Assembly: GCA_902728285.1 (NCBI GenBank)
Contig: CACVBU010001002.1
Location: forward strand, 777,970-841,969
Direction of reading: 5' to 3'
Source: Clytia hemisphaerica
Taxonomy: Eukaryota > Cnidaria > Hydrozoa > Leptothecata > Clytiidae
DNA length: 64,000 bases
Translations under genes and position numbers: made by a program
Part shown: positions 36,703 through 49,496 of the stretch, piece by piece
Layout: each line of letters begins with the position of its first letter
How positions within the stretch are numbered: position 1 is the first letter of the stretch
The notes under the pieces: model-generated
Told to the model about the DNA's origin: nothing
The model's input: the letters and a program-made list of their open reading frames with translations, nothing else
Databases searched by the model: none

Positions 36703-38090
36703 ATGTGGTATTTATATCTGACTTCAGAACACAACAAACGAACTCGTACAAGCTTAGATTCGTGCACATCAAACACAAACGGATGGTTACCCCCTAGTGC
36801 TACAGAAGTACCATTTGCTACGTTGAGAGAGATTAACTTTAAAGACCCTAAGAGGAAATTTTTTGGAACTGACTTTTCCCAGAACAACGAAAACAAGCCC
36901 CCACCTCCAAAGTATCCCAAGCATCAGGCTTCAAAACCAACAAAGGTTTTAAATATTGCCGAAACAGGGCAATGCATTGGTATTTTGAGACTCATACCTC
37001 CATATAATGAGAAATGTATATCGGTAAAATCAAAGGTAAAAAGGGTTCTGTTTAACAAATTCTATGATAAGAAATACAATGATGAAAATAATTTTAAATA
37101 TCATAAGCTAATCCAAGAATCAGTTACAAAGTATATCTCTTTGAGCATCACCGAAGAAGATGTAAACCTTATTGAACAACACACTAGAGAACAGGCTAAA
37201 TCAAACCTTTGGTTCGAAGCACGTGCTGGTGTCATTACTGCAAGTAAATTTAGACAAGCCTGTCATTCAGATGTATCACAGCCATCGAAAAGCCTCATTA
37301 TGCAAATTTGTTATCCGCAAAGCATAGATTCACAAGCAATGCAACAACTTATGGCTGTGATGATGAAAATGATGATGAAAAAGTTGCCCTCTCCTATCTG
37401 GAAGTTTATCTTAACCATGAGCATAGAGACGCAAAGATTACAGAATCTGGATTAATTAGAAGTAGTGAATTTCCATTTCTCGGTGCTTCACCAGATGGAT
37501 TACTGGATTGCTCATGTTGTAAAGAAAGCTATGTTATTGAAATAAAATGCCCTATCAAATGTAAAGAAAAATCTCCTACAGACCTAGCAAAAACTGATAC
37601 AAAATTCTGTATGATGTTCAATGAATCTGATGAAAAATATTACCTAAAGCGAGATCACACGTATTATTATCAGGTACAATTGCAAATGCTCATGGCTAAT
37701 CGTGAGGCGTGTTATTTCATGGTTTTTGGTTATAAACATTGTCTTGTTGAAGTCATTGAAATTGACTATGACTTTCTTGTTGAAAAAGTTGATATTGCCA
37801 AAAAACTCTTCGTTTATGCAATTTTACCTGAACTTATTGGGCACTGGTATTCAAAATGTTGCATTTCACTTCCGGAAATCAAAAACAAAGAAAACAGGGC
37901 TGAAAATGTTTGTACTTGTGAACAGACTATTGACTCAGAACTTATTACTTGTGCCGACAAATCTTGTGTCGTGAAGCAGTATCATATTTCTTGCTTGGGT
38001 ATCGAAAAAGTCACAAAGAAGAAATGGTTTTGCCCATATTGCTGTCGGAAAGCAAAAAATAAGCCAAAAACTAAAAAAAAAAAATTGTAA
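36703..38090 (+). pseudogene. YqaJ-family exonuclease with C-terminal PHD finger, frameshifted
   Basis: YqaJ proteins are lambda-exonuclease-type nucleases also carried by ISL2EU (IS4EU) DNA transposons. Visible nuclease motifs are FEARAGVITASKFRQ, the metal-binding aspartate in LGASPDGLLDC, the E-x-K pair in VIEIKCPI and YYYQVQLQML. The last 60 residues form a C4HC3 PHD-like finger (CTCEQ, ITCADKSC, YHISCLG, WFCPYC), often a histone-tail reader. The tail is very basic. The frame from 36703 runs to about 37312, where loss of one base moves it to the frame that continues to TAA at 38090. The true N terminus is uncertain, since no clear start context is seen before 36703. It faces the transposase relic tail to tail, as in two-gene elements of this group. 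Confidence 0.88.
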
Positions 38091-38142
38091 CTATTGTTAT
38101 ATAATGTTAAAAAATTTAAATTACTGAGCGCTGAACAAACTA

Positions 38143-39260
38143 TTAGAAGGCCTGAATTTGCAGTGACATGAATATCTGAGGCTCGTCCACCCCACGGTTG
38201 GGAAATGAATGAAATTGTCCCTTGTGGGGTCATACCCAACAAGACCTTAACAGTGTTATGATGCTTGTATTGGGACCAGGTTTGGGCCCTAGCAGTTAAA
38301 TCTGTAGGCTTCTCGATAAAAATCTCAAAACAGTCCAAAATAACAGCACATTTTTCAAAGTTATCCAAAATACATCCAGGCATTGTTTTTCTAAGTTGCT
38401 CTCTTTCAGGCCAGTGGATAAGAAATTCAAGCCTGGTAGCCATCACTCCAATCCAGCCGTTGATTATCCTCGAAATAGTAGGTTGGGAAACTCCAAATCT
38501 GTACGCCAGATTTTGCTCCAAAAGGGCCAGTCTAAGCCTCATTAAAACAATTATGAATTATTGTTTGTGTGTTAATTTAATCGAATTCTCATCTCGATTC
38601 ACATGATCTTTAGCAAATTTAAAGATTTCATCAAGATTTCAAAAGATGGAAGACCTGTGTAGAATTTTATCTTGTCTGTGTCATTGTTTACTAAAAAAAC
38701 ATGTTCTCGTATAGTTTTTCGTGTTTCAATTAGTTTGAGATTAGTAATATTGTTATACTTGATAAGCTTTTCAACTCTATTTTTCAGGTGACGTTTACTA
38801 TGCTTTAATAAATTTATTTTCCGCTTGGATGAGGAGAGTTCTTTATCTTTATTCAAAATTATTTTCTCTAGATTTTTTATCTTCTCTTTCAAAGCAGCAG
38901 TGTCACTGTCTTGATTTTCGTTATCATCGTTATCAATTACAGGTAACGTATCTTCGAGTTTTGGCTTGGATCTTGGGGTTGGGTTATTCAATCGAGCCAT
39001 CAGTATCTTTTTGTGCCTCATTGTTCGTTTCAATGAGGACGAAGCTGAGTGAAGTTTAGAAGGACTTCTACTGGGTGTTTTCAGCTTAGCTTTAGACACT
39101 CTAGGCGATGTAGAAGAAGATGAAGATTGTGTTGTTGATTCGAATGACTTTTTCTCCTTAGTTTTAGCAGCAATACTTGGTATATAATCAGTCTGTGTTT
39201 TGTCATTACTTTTCTTCCTCAGTTCAAAATTTACCACACTGCATGCCTTTATGGCGCGCC
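38143..39260 (-). pseudogene. ISL2EU/IS4EU-type transposase relic (DDE_Tnp_4-like) with THAP-like remnant
   Basis: Reading from 39260 down: a partial THAP-like end (ACSVVNFELRKK then TDYIPSI), a Ser/Lys-rich linker, a coiled coil, the conserved FYTGLPSFEILMKSL, then a frameshift near 38600. An in-frame TAA falls where family members usually have QEF (38556 area). Then come LMRLRLALLEQNLAYRFGVS (the helix-turn-helix), the first catalytic aspartate in ILDCFEIFIEKP, TWSQYKHHNTVKVLLGMTP and GGRASDIHVT. The protein is cut off there at about 38143, so the second aspartate and the glutamate are gone. Broken at three places, it cannot encode an active enzyme. Confidence 0.82.
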
Positions 39261-39574
39261 GTTGCGGAAAAAAATTAAAAAAAAGATTTTTTTGAAAAAA
39301 AAAAAAGATGTAAAAAAAACTTTTTGATGAAAATAAGAAATTTTTGATGTAAAAAAACTTATATGTCAAAAAGAAAAAATTATGATCAATATGTCAAAAA
39401 TAAAAATGAAAAATAAAAGTTTTATAAGAATGATAAAAAACAGCTGGAAAAAAATCTACTATGCTTGAAAACGGAAAAAAAGTAAACATACAATATCGAC
39501 TATGCTTTTAGCTTAGTGGTTTTGGCTAATGGCTTTTTAGTGTTTGTATATATAGAAAGCGCGCCAAACTTGGT

Positions 39575-40000
39575 TTGCCAACCAACAACATCGCTACGAA
39601 TAATAAAAACAATGAAGATCAGGGTAACCGTATCAATCAATCTATTTCAAATTTGATGATTGCAGTCAATACCCTGAGATCCAACCTTGTGAACAGTTTT
39701 CCAACTGTTGCTGCAGGCAGAAACAAAAAGAGGGTAAGCAAGCTGGTATTAATTCACATATTCGAGACCTTCCCACTCGATACAATCGATAATTTTTCCA
39801 ATAATCATTCATATTACCAATCAGTGCAGGGAGGGTTACTCAGGATCCAGATACCAAACCCAGGCCGGCCAGGGGCGGGGCAGGGCTGGGATGGTGTCAA
39901 AATCTTTTTTTCAAATCTCAACAAGCAACATGCTGAATGGAACTACCTAATGATTAACGTCAGAAGAAAGGCAATAATAATAAGAAAAATCAGACTATAG
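39575..40000 (+). other. Unidentified 141-codon open frame
   Basis: Asn-rich start (PTNNIATNNKNNEDQ), then LIHIFETFPLDTIDNFS and a Gly/Pro segment (IPNPGRPGAGQGWDG). A TATA-like TATATATAGAAAG lies at 39547-39559. It could be the start of a decayed retroelement ORF1, but no diagnostic motif is present. The following 400 bases to 40398 hold nothing I recognise. Confidence 0.3.
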
Positions 40001-40398
40001 TCTGTAAATGAAGAAGTTTTCAAAGATTTCTGGATACAAAATTTGATTAGATATATACCTGATGATTTAGTTATTACAGGAAAAAATAAACAACAATCAG
40101 TCAGAGGTTATAAAACTAATGCAATCAATGCATTAGTCTAAATATCTCATCATCGATTGTTGATGAGGGAAGAATGGGTTGGGAGAGGAGTGAAAATAAT
40201 AATTTAATATTTACATTGTATATTCACATTATATACAATATTTATTTACAGTATCTACATATTTAAAAGTTTTATGGTACATTGCATAAAAAATTATTTA
40301 CATAAATTGAAAAGCAGAAGATCCATTTTAATTTCATTTAAAATTCTATTTGTCAAAATGGATATCATTTAAGAAATATAAATTCTAATCTTTGAAAG

Positions 40399-40965
40399 TC
40401 AGATATCAATGAAAATAAAAAAATGATCACTGTATGGTGATGGCATCCATTGAGCTGGAGTTTCGCGATGATCGTCAAAAATAAGATCTAAAATATTTCT
40501 ATCGATATGTGTTGGATGTTCGCATCTTTGATGAAAGATATTTGGTGGTAATGCTTCATTGACAATTTCTTTGTTGTCAGGTAAATTGAAATCACCAAGA
40601 ACAATGGTTGAGTAATTTTCCGCATTAATCTGTCCCCGTAGATTATCAAGCTCAATTTGAAGAGATTGTGCAAATAAAGGAACAGAGCTCGTTGGAGGTC
40701 TATATATCAAAGCAATCAAATAATGTTTGTCGTTTATGCTCACCAAAAGTGGAAGTAATTCTAATTCACTAACAGTGTTCAGTTCTTTTATTACATTTAC
40801 TTGATTTGTATCGTAACTGATTGCTAAGCCATGGGCAGTTCTCTGATGAATCGTTTTCCAATGTCGTAGTTTTTCACTATCCTCAATGTTTCCTCTAGCG
40901 TTATTACCAGTCTCTGTGAAACATAATAAACAACATCTGGATGTATGCAATATGGCTGGCCGCAT
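40399..40965 (-). pseudogene. APE-type endonuclease domain fragment (LINE- or Helentron-derived)
   Basis: An exonuclease-endonuclease-phosphatase fold is evident: CLLCFTETG (metal-binding E), AHGLAISYD, LIALIYRPPTS, IVLGDFNLPD, HIDRNILDLIF and the terminal SPYSDHFFIFID. The frame ends three residues after the last catalytic motif, with no reverse transcriptase behind it. In LINEs the RT follows directly; a C-terminal endonuclease ending here is known from Helentron (Helitron2) proteins. The N-terminal start of the domain is missing and no helicase is found upstream, so it is a fragment. Confidence 0.78.
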
Positions 40966-40975
40966 GTAGCAAAAT

Positions 40976-41300
40976 TCAATACTTTTTTATTTTTATTCAA
41001 TATCCATATTTATATTCAATTTTCTATATTCATGTTCAATTTTCTATATTTATATTCAATTTTCAATATTCATATTCAATTATTTCATATTTTCATTCAA
41101 TAATTATTGTCAATAAAAAAGTATTTGCCAATAAAAAAAATATTTGCCAATAAAAAAAATATTGCCAATAAAAAAGATATTGCCAATAAAAAAAGTATTG
41201 CCAATAAAAAAGTATTGCCAATAAAAAAAGTATTGCCAATGAAAAAAATATTGCCAATAAAAAAGTATTGGCAGTAAAAAATTATTGCCAATAAATTTTC
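40976..41300. repeat. Two adjacent AT-rich minisatellites
   Basis: From 40976 to about 41100 an imperfect ~23-bp unit (ATATTCAATTTTCTATATTC type) repeats about five times. From 41108 to 41296 a 16-18-bp unit (TTGCCAATAAAAAAGTA type) repeats about eleven times. The length differences are mainly in the A run. Open frames through it are trivial. Confidence 0.9.
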
Positions 41301-41699
41301 TCATTCAATAAGTTTTCAGTAAAGGTTGAATGAAGGTCTCCACAATAGATATATCACGTGATCACTTAAGGAATTCGTGATTGTTTACTTGGAACCTCAG
41401 CCATACAACAATGATTGAAAAGCACACAGCGCGCTAGATAAAGCGTAATAAAATGCGCCAAAGCGAATTTTCTACCTCATTTCATTGCTCGGTCCGCATG
41501 GTTTTCACACAACCGACGGATTGAAGGTAAAATCGACTATTAATTTGAAATATGTGCTACTGGAAAAGAATGAAACCGCCAGATTCAATCCGTCGTCATT
41601 TGGTGCACACATTGAGGTTGATTTCACTACCTTATAACCCTGGGGCACTTCATCATTATGGTCCGACCTACGGCATGTGCACTGGGCGAAATAAGAAAT
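41301..41699. other. Spacer, no gene seen
   Basis: No recognisable gene or repeat. Overlapping short ORFs on both strands near 41.5-41.8 kb look non-coding. Confidence 0.4.
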
Positions 41700-42125
41700 T
41701 TCCAATTTCGAAATATCTTGAAAATATGATATTTACAAGCGATTTGAAAAATTCGACTTTTAAAAATTGGAAATATGTTGAAAATATGATGTTTCAATGA
41801 ATTTCAGAGATTTTGAAAGACGGTATTTTCAATATTTACAAATTTTTCAAATATGAAATTTCCAAAATTGGAAATATGTTGTAAATATGATGTTTCAATG
41901 AATTTCAGAAATTTTGAAAGACGGTATTTGCAATATTTGCAATTTTTTGGAAATATGAAATTTCCAAAATTGGAAATATTTTGTAAATATGATGTTTAAA
42001 TGAATTTCAGAAATTTTGAAAGGCGGTATTGCAATATTTGCAAATTTTTCAGAAATTAATTTTTTTTTAACTGAAAAAGTTGTGAAAACATGATGTTTTA
42101 AAAATTTCCCAGACATTATGGAAAG
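41700..42125. repeat. About 101-bp tandem repeat, four units
   Basis: GATGTTTCAATGAATTTCAG and its variants start at 41788, 41889, 41991 and 42092, about 101 bp apart. Units also share GAAATTTTGAAAGACGGTAT and CAAATTTTTC. Divergence increases to the right. Confidence 0.88.
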
Positions 42126-43261
42126 ACTACATTCGCAATTATTTCTAAATTTTTAGTCTATGAATTAAAGACTGCAGGCTGATGGGCTGAGTTTTGGCTA
42201 AAGCAAAACAATCGCATCAAAATTTAGCACTGATCATAAACATTCTGATTTTGCTTTTATTTTCAAACAAAAGGCAACGTGGTTTGAACACCGTCAACAA
42301 AAAATCCCGATAAATGACGCTCTACTACCTTAAGGGAAGAAAATTTGGCGGAAATTTAATTTGGATGAAGGACATTTTTGTCCAAAAACGCAACTAAAAA
42401 AAACTGGTTTAAAGGCCTGAAAGTAGCATACATTTGGGGGAATAAATGCAGTGATAAGCGGGAATCGGGCTCTGTCATTTTTTGTTTACTGCCATTTTGC
42501 ATCATTGTAGAAAAAAATCAGAAAAAACTAATGAGTAATACCGAAACAAATACTAATATCGAAAAAGCAGACAAACGGACGGATGGACGAACGTACGAAC
42601 GAACAAAGGTTAATTTTAAGCACCTCCGAGGTAGGTCCAAAGATTAATTAAGTTTAATCTTTCAGCAATAAGACAGTTGGTGTGATTTTCTTAGTGAACA
42701 TACCAAAAGTAATGGGTGGGTTAATGAAGTTAAAGTTACCTAAGTCTGATTTTAAACGATCTTTTGAAATAATATCTAATATAGCTAATCGAATAAACCT
42801 ATTCAAATACGTGTTTATAAGAAACAAAATAACTGATAAGCCACGCGCTGTGAAAAAGAAGTTTGAAAAGATGATTTAATGATGATTAAAAATCATTAAA
42901 AACAAAACAAAACACAATATAAAAATGAAGGAAAAAGTCTTCAACCCCACCCTCGAAAAAAGCCCCCACCCTTTGCCACCAGCCCTGCCCTAAATCTAGA
43001 AACTCTCTGAACCCCGCCCCTCGACTTTTTTTGGAAAACCGTTTACCCCACCATCTAGCTAGGGTGGGGTGGAAATTATGTATGCCATGAGGGTCAGTAC
43101 AATTCCTATGACTTGTATGGAGAAAAATGATTTCTTGATCAAACTGGCATTTAGAGTAGAGCTTGACTCTACTCCACAACTCATGGCAAATCTAATTCAA
43201 AAAAAAAAATTTTCTAATGAAAGTGAAACGAGGCAATTTATCTGACTTCTACATCTACCTA
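42126..43261. other. No gene seen; C-rich foldback inside
   Basis: Short ORFs at 42378-42647 and 42682-42879 have no recognisable content. At 42945-43075, AACCCCACCCT and AGGGTGGGGTGG are imperfectly inverted around a C-rich core, which may be a degraded MITE. Confidence 0.4.
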
Positions 43262-43382
43262 GACTAGCAAGCGTCTGTCTTTCCTTGGACACAGCAATGC
43301 GGGAATAGCGCTTATAATAAAGAGTTCTTATAAAAAATAGAAATTGCCGCGGGAGAGTGGATTGGAAAGACAGACTAGTTCC
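43262..43382. repeat. Small foldback
   Basis: ACTAGCAAGCGTCTGTCTTTCC at the left pairs imperfectly with GGAAAGACAGACTAGT at the right. No coding content. Probably a MITE remnant. Confidence 0.5.
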
Positions 43383-43516
43383 AAGTGGCGCAATACGGGA
43401 TTTTGCTTCAATCTAATCTCAGGCAACGTTCCCTCGAAAAAGAGGGAAGATAAAATGAATGGACACGGCTTATTTTTTCTTCTATTCTCATCGCAATATT
43501 TGAGTTTCTCGGAGTT

Positions 43517-43804
43517 ATGGATGAGAAAAAAATTATAAACACAAACAGAAAAACGTGGCGAGGACTTCTCCAAGTTCTTTGCAAAACTGAGAAGAGAAGA
43601 GTTTTAATGCTTTTAAGTGTTTATAAACACAGATTTAAACTGTCTTGGCATTCTCTATCTGAGATACTTTATTCATACATTGTTTTTGGCTTGGTTGGGA
43701 CGTTGATATATTCAAAAAACAAACAAACTTTTATATGGATTATACTTTTACTTTTTCATGTGATTGTTGTGATTGAAAGATTTTTTGACTATGTATGGTT
43801 ATAA
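43517..43804 (+). other. Unidentified 95-codon ORF with hydrophobic segments
   Basis: The frame has a basic N terminus (KIINTNRKTWRGLL) and two hydrophobic stretches (YIVFGLVGTLIY, TFIWIILLLFHVIVVI) that could be membrane helices. No family, no splice-supported extension and no expression signal were seen. AT-rich DNA readily gives hydrophobic chance ORFs, so coding status is doubtful. Confidence 0.25.
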
Positions 43805-44370
43805 ACATTCATGACATGTTTTATTACTGGCATCTTTGAAATTTTGTTGGCTTGGTACGTTGGTAAATCTATAGTACAAGTGCAGTATTTATGACAATAT
43901 GACACAGCTGAACACAGATTCCATGACTGCATGCAGGATACTTTTTGCAGGGAATGTTCAATATGTTTATGCTCACATTCATTGGGTAACAGATCACTGC
44001 TTTTTCTATAGTACAAGTTAAACTTGATAACCTTATCCCAGAGAATGTAACTCTGAAATGGCAACAGAAATCCTCAAAAATTAAGATGGAAAGTATGGTA
44101 TTTATACAACATTTTTGGTGGTGCAATATATGGTGTCGAAATGATGAAAAGTGGTAATTTGGAATTTAAAAATTGAATGCTTTTTATACGGAAACAATTT
44201 TCTGACAAGCTGACCACTGAGACACATCTTGGTTCTATTTGTGAATGAAATTAACAACATTTTACATTGAGATGACTTGTTTTCTGTGTTTTCGGATGTC
44301 TGTCGTTTAACTGGATTTCACCTTGACTCTAAATGTTAGATGTACGAGGATGTTTTGAGTTTTCACTACT

Positions 44371-44753
44371 GGCAGACTTTCAGGGGGGGGGGCACTTAGG
44401 CAACAAAATTAAGTACAGGGACATGCCGCTGATCAGGGTCCCTTTTTCAGACTCTAGAGATATCTGATAGGTCCCAAATTTGTACTAATTTTCAAGATAG
44501 TAGACCTGACTGGGTCAATTTTTGGTCATTTTAGACAATTTTTAGGGTGGAAATTAGAAAATACATGAATTTTTCTTCTACTTTAAGTCATTTTTGCCAC
44601 TTTACCGATTTTTTTCGACCGAATCATTTATCTTTCTGAAAGGGTCCCAAATTTACCAAACATTCATATCTCACAGGGTCCACTTTTCAAACTCCAGGCG
44701 CGGCACGTCCCTGTTGGTCGTCAAGGTCACTCAGTGCCCCCCCGGGCAGACTT
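44371..44753. mobile_element. MITE with G-rich ends and 9-bp target duplication
   Basis: GGCAGACTT occurs at 44371-44379 and 44745-44753 as a direct repeat. Between them, the left end (a G run then GGCACTTAGG) pairs with the right end (TCAGTGCC then a C run). The arms stay similar for about 90 bp through ACAGGGACATGCCGC and GGTCCC blocks. A duplication of 8-9 bp fits hAT, KDZ or Mutator-type mobilisation rather than Tc1/mariner. Confidence 0.85.
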
Positions 44754-45807
44754 CTACCTTGTAATTTTTTGTTGTCCCCTGGTGTTGTTGAACAAGTTCA
44801 GATTGAAATTTATACCTACTGTTTAAGTCTTTCAAAACTTACTGTTTATATACTTATAAAATTTATGAAAATTTTGATTGGATTTTTGCCAATTTGCCAA
44901 TTTAAAAAAAAATCTACTTGGATTTGGAAGTAATTTTATGTTGTAGGTAATATTATGTTGTAGGTAATATATTTATAATTTTTATAGAAAAATTAGAGGT
45001 TAATATGAACAAATACATATAATTTTATGTTTTGTAAAAGCTGTTGCTTTTTCGAAAGTATTTTTCTTTTTAGCTTCCACAAAAAGAAAGTTTTCTTATG
45101 CCTGCAGTGGCCTGATATTTTATATTTTTGATGTCGTTTTTCTAAAAAATGTTCATCTTTTTCTTTTGAAAAAGATTTTCCCCTTATACGAATATTTTTG
45201 TTTTGGGGTACCTATAGCTGATAGGTACAGTCCAGTTCATATTCTTTTTATTCAGACAAAAATATCATACTTTTTGTGAATAACTCCTTGTGTCTTGTTG
45301 TTGGAAGAAAGAACTTTCAATTTTTTCAAAAAAAAAAGCTTCTAAATTGACTGATATTCCATTGTACTCACCTTCTTTTATAATACATTAAAATAAAAAA
45401 ATAATCAGGATGTGAGTTTGTTTTAATTTGAGTAAATAGACTTAGTACTGTATTTCAAGAAAAGTCTCATTTAAAAAAAAAAAATAATAATAAAGGCTTT
45501 TAAAGCATAAAAAGTACTGAGTTTTGTTTACTTTTTTATTCTAATCCGTGAGAGTGAGTGCGCTGTTTTAAGTGAGCACTCCGCCGCAGTATAAAAAGCA
45601 CTCCACCGTTTATTTAGTAAAAAGCGCCTCTTGGAACTAGTCGTTGTATTCAGTGAACATATAAAAAAAATAGATCCCATTGAAAGTTTATTCTGCAGCG
45701 AAATACAACGACGTGGTTTACTAGTCTAACATCCACCCGGAAATAATTTCCCTTAAAATAACTGAAAAATAAGTAATACTAAAAGTAGATAAATAATACC
45801 AAAACTT
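44754..45807. other. 3' side of the CACTA element, no gene
   Basis: AT-rich. Near 45570-45610 the words GAGCACTCCGCCG and AAGCACTCCACCG occur in tandem, resembling the short subterminal repeats of CACTA elements. The actual CACTA terminus was not located. Nothing else recognised. Confidence 0.45.
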
Positions 45808-47351
45808 CTAAATACTCAAGTGTCGAATTCTGGGTATAACAACCATAACGTCATTAACATCAATGTTTGTTTTAGTAAACAAGAATTTACTGAATAAACG
45901 TTGCACATGCACAAAGGAAGCACTGCCAGTCATTTCGAACAAATTATCTCGAAAAAGCATAACTGGTTTACCATAAATTACATTACCGTCATAATTTGAA
46001 GGTAAAAACCACTTAACACAAGCAACAATATGTTCTTGACAACTTCCTTCTAAATTCAATGAGTGCTTCAAAAAATAAAGAACCTTTCCCGGTCTAGGGG
46101 CTTGATACATCTCATTAAAAGGTTGAATCATACCTTCCTTACCACACCAATAAGCGGTAACGTAGCATGAACGCATGCCTCGGGATGCAATCGAACCATA
46201 AACGACGTTGTTGCAAGTAACTTCTGTCGATTTCCAACAGGATGTCGGTAAAGATAATTCTTTTCCAGGATACAGACTCTCGTACATTAACTTGAGACAA
46301 GTCGATTCTCTATTAGATAAGTGGTAAATTGACATCTTTCTCTTAATTCGAATCTTTGATAAATCAGACCAAGTCAAAAGATTGCTGTAGTCTGTTCTTT
46401 TAGATGACATCAAAAGCATTGGGATATCAATGTCACTTACCTCAAGTGACCCTCTCTGTACGGAATTTAAGTTTTCAAAGAGAGGAGAAAACTCTTCATT
46501 TAAATCTTCAGGAAATGGGAGATTGTGTGTTTGAAGATCACGCTCAAACCTTCTCATAAGTTGAATTTCAATACCTTTCTTGTTTGTTGGGATACGCTCT
46601 AACATTCCATTGTACCTTTCAAAGCTAAATAGCCAAAATCCATAAATTGGCCCACAGGCTTTCACACAATCAATAAGGTGACAATGAAGGTGAATGTTTG
46701 GAGTGACTGCGTCACTTCCATAGAGACGTTCAAATGACTGGCAGAATCGCAGTAGGTAAGTATCAACAAGTGTCAAATCATCAACAGTTATGACTTGATT
46801 ACAAAGATAAACACACGATATCACAAAAAAATGCCAACATTTGAGATGTTCATCAGGTAAAATACCTTTCAATGCAAGTAAGGAAAAGATCAAAGTCCAA
46901 TTCTTGAGCTCGTCAGCTGTAAATGAAGCAAATGAAAAATCATCAAATTTACTTGGAAGCTTTCCAACATCATTGGAACATTCAATTGAGTCTATCCTTT
47001 CCTGTATCACGTGAACATTATGTTTCGTTATGAATCCAGAATCCTTCCATATCTGGATCATTCGCTTTGCAGTTCCCAAAAAAAGATTATGCATAGGATC
47101 AATTATCGTCATTGTAATGAAATCATAGTACGGTAATTTCGTTAATATGGAATATTTTGTACCATGTTCTGTTTCGAGTTTCTCACGATCCCCTTTTGTA
47201 CCTGCATCCATAATATCTTGCATTTGTTTTCTATGTCCTTGATCTGTCCTTGAAGTCCACTGATCTCTGTCAAATCCACCGTAATTCTTTGATGTTACAT
47301 CTCCAGGAAAGATTTTTGTACATTTGTTACATCCTTTTTTTGCATTGTGAG

Positions 47352-48180
47352 CTGAAAGGGAAAAATATTTTCAGGGTATCATTAAGAAAATAAAAGCGTT
47401 CACATTTAATGTTTTCATTTTACTGTAGTGGACTTAGAAAAAACCCTGAACTAAAGCAACATGACAGAAGTGATGTAAAAAAGTTGCTTTTCACATAAAC
47501 ATGAATAATAAAGATAAAATATGTACCACCAAAACACAAAAGTGTATCATGTGTTGATAAAAACGCTACACTTCTGTGCTTAATTGTAGGAAGAGGTGGA
47601 ATAAGCAGGGTGGTTGGTACTCTGGGAGAAAGTCTGTAAAATGCGGGGGTCAATATTAAGTGGGGTGATTTTCCAAAACGAAAACCCTAAAAATGAAGGT
47701 TTTGGCACTTTTTCATGAAAATTTCATAAAATAGGAGCAGGTTATTACAAAATGCTATTTGCAATCCCCCCTACAATTAAGCACAAAGGAGTAGTTATAC
47801 TTATATTGTCATATTGAGAATTTTTGGCTTTGAAACTGTAGAAATTTTGTCCTCTTAGAGTAAATTTCCTTCAAAAAGATATTAAGGGGATAAGATTTCA
47901 TTACAGAAGATTCATACAACTCTGCAAACTATGTATTATATGCACGTATACATTCATAATGCTAAAATATCTGGGTTCCTGGCTAAAACATCCATGATTG
48001 CTTAGAACTAATGGCTGTTATGATTATTAGAAGTAAAACCTATCGAACGGCTGACTGTCTAAATCTTTAGATTACTGTTCCATCCACCTAACTTTCAACT
48101 TAGTAAGGCTTAAAGAATCATTCCTAGCAAAGAAGGATCATTGTAAAGAAAAACAATACTTTTTGCAAAAGAGAAACTAC
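47352..48180. other. Intron of the CACTA transposase
   Basis: An 829-bp intron bounded by GTAGTTTC and TTTCAG on the minus strand. No second gene or clear repeat is visible inside. Confidence 0.7.
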
Positions 48181-49496
48181 CTTTGAATCCACACAATTTC
48201 CTTGAAGCTGGAATGTCACATCCCACGCACAAAACAGCAGCTTTGATGTTCTTAACAGTACCATCATGAAGTGAGATGTTGAATCCTTCATTCCATCCAA
48301 CAAGAAGTTCATCAATAAGAGGACTTAGAAAAGAGTTGGTTGGTGGTTCTTTAGCCATATTTGGGATCAATCCATGAAGGATGATATTCTCTTTCTTAAA
48401 CCTATAAATAGAGGCAAAGAACAATAAGATATAATCTTGTAGTAAAAATTTTAAAGAACACACCTGTTGTACACATGGTTGAAAGTAGTTTTTCATGGAC
48501 ATACTACTGTATCTCTTTGGCCTCTTATCATAAAAAACTTTCCCCTGTTTAACGCAAGCAAATAAAATTCTTGATTGTTAAACACCAAATGTTTCCTGTT
48601 TGGTGCCTAACATTGTGTCAAGTATAAACATGATATTCAGTAGAATAATGGGAAAATTAGTCACTCCGAATTCAAACCTTGAATCATACAGTATAATTTC
48701 ACAGTTATAATACCTTATACTTCTTGGAAGATTCATAACAACTGAGTATATTGCTCCAATGCTATTAGTCCTGACGTGTTTATATGGACAAAACCAGTCA
48801 CAATTAAGCATCAGCCCAAGGTGACCTGGATGGTTCAAAAAATCAATTTCTTCAGGATTGGAAAAATCTTTCCATACTTGTCCATCATAAACATCAGACA
48901 TGATACCAGGGTGAGCTCTACGTGTCATCCATGAGTGGCAAAGTTGATAAAAGTTCTTTCGCTTGAATAAGTTCTTCAGATTGTTTAGCAGTGATTTGTA
49001 GCAGTAGGTCTTGTGTGCTACCAATGATGTTGTATTTCCAATTTTTACTGTCTTCATGAGCTGTTGTTTACATTTTTTCCTTAAATGGGGCATAGTATGA
49101 TTTGGAAACTCGATGTGCCAACATTTTTTAGAAAATATTTCTCCTTGGACCTTATACGTACAATCTTCTAGCTTATAGCTTAAGACTGTAGTACTTGATA
49201 CACACAACATATTTATTGAATCGTTCAGTTTTATTTACGAGTTTGTGGAAGAGATAGAGACTGCTTGGAAACCCAATCAAAACAGCTGGCTCCAAGTTGA
49301 AGTGTTGTACCAAAATAGTAAGCAACCCATGCATGAACTTCAATATACTTTCAAAGGCAGTGTCTGTAATATTGAAACTATATTGCCACAATGCCAGGAA
49401 AAGGCATATCCAAGTTGCAACTATTGAATGCATACGCAAATTTCCTGGGTTAGTCTCATCGAGTAGGTTAGCTGATTCATTGTGATGGGATGATTC

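Noticed and set aside
41097..41304. Overlapping minus-strand ORFs rich in Phe/Ile/Gly
   Set aside because: Readings of a 16-18-bp minisatellite in different frames.
42565..42606. Microsatellite-like GGACGGATGGACGAACGTACG region
   Set aside because: Too imperfect and short to be a meaningful repeat or site.
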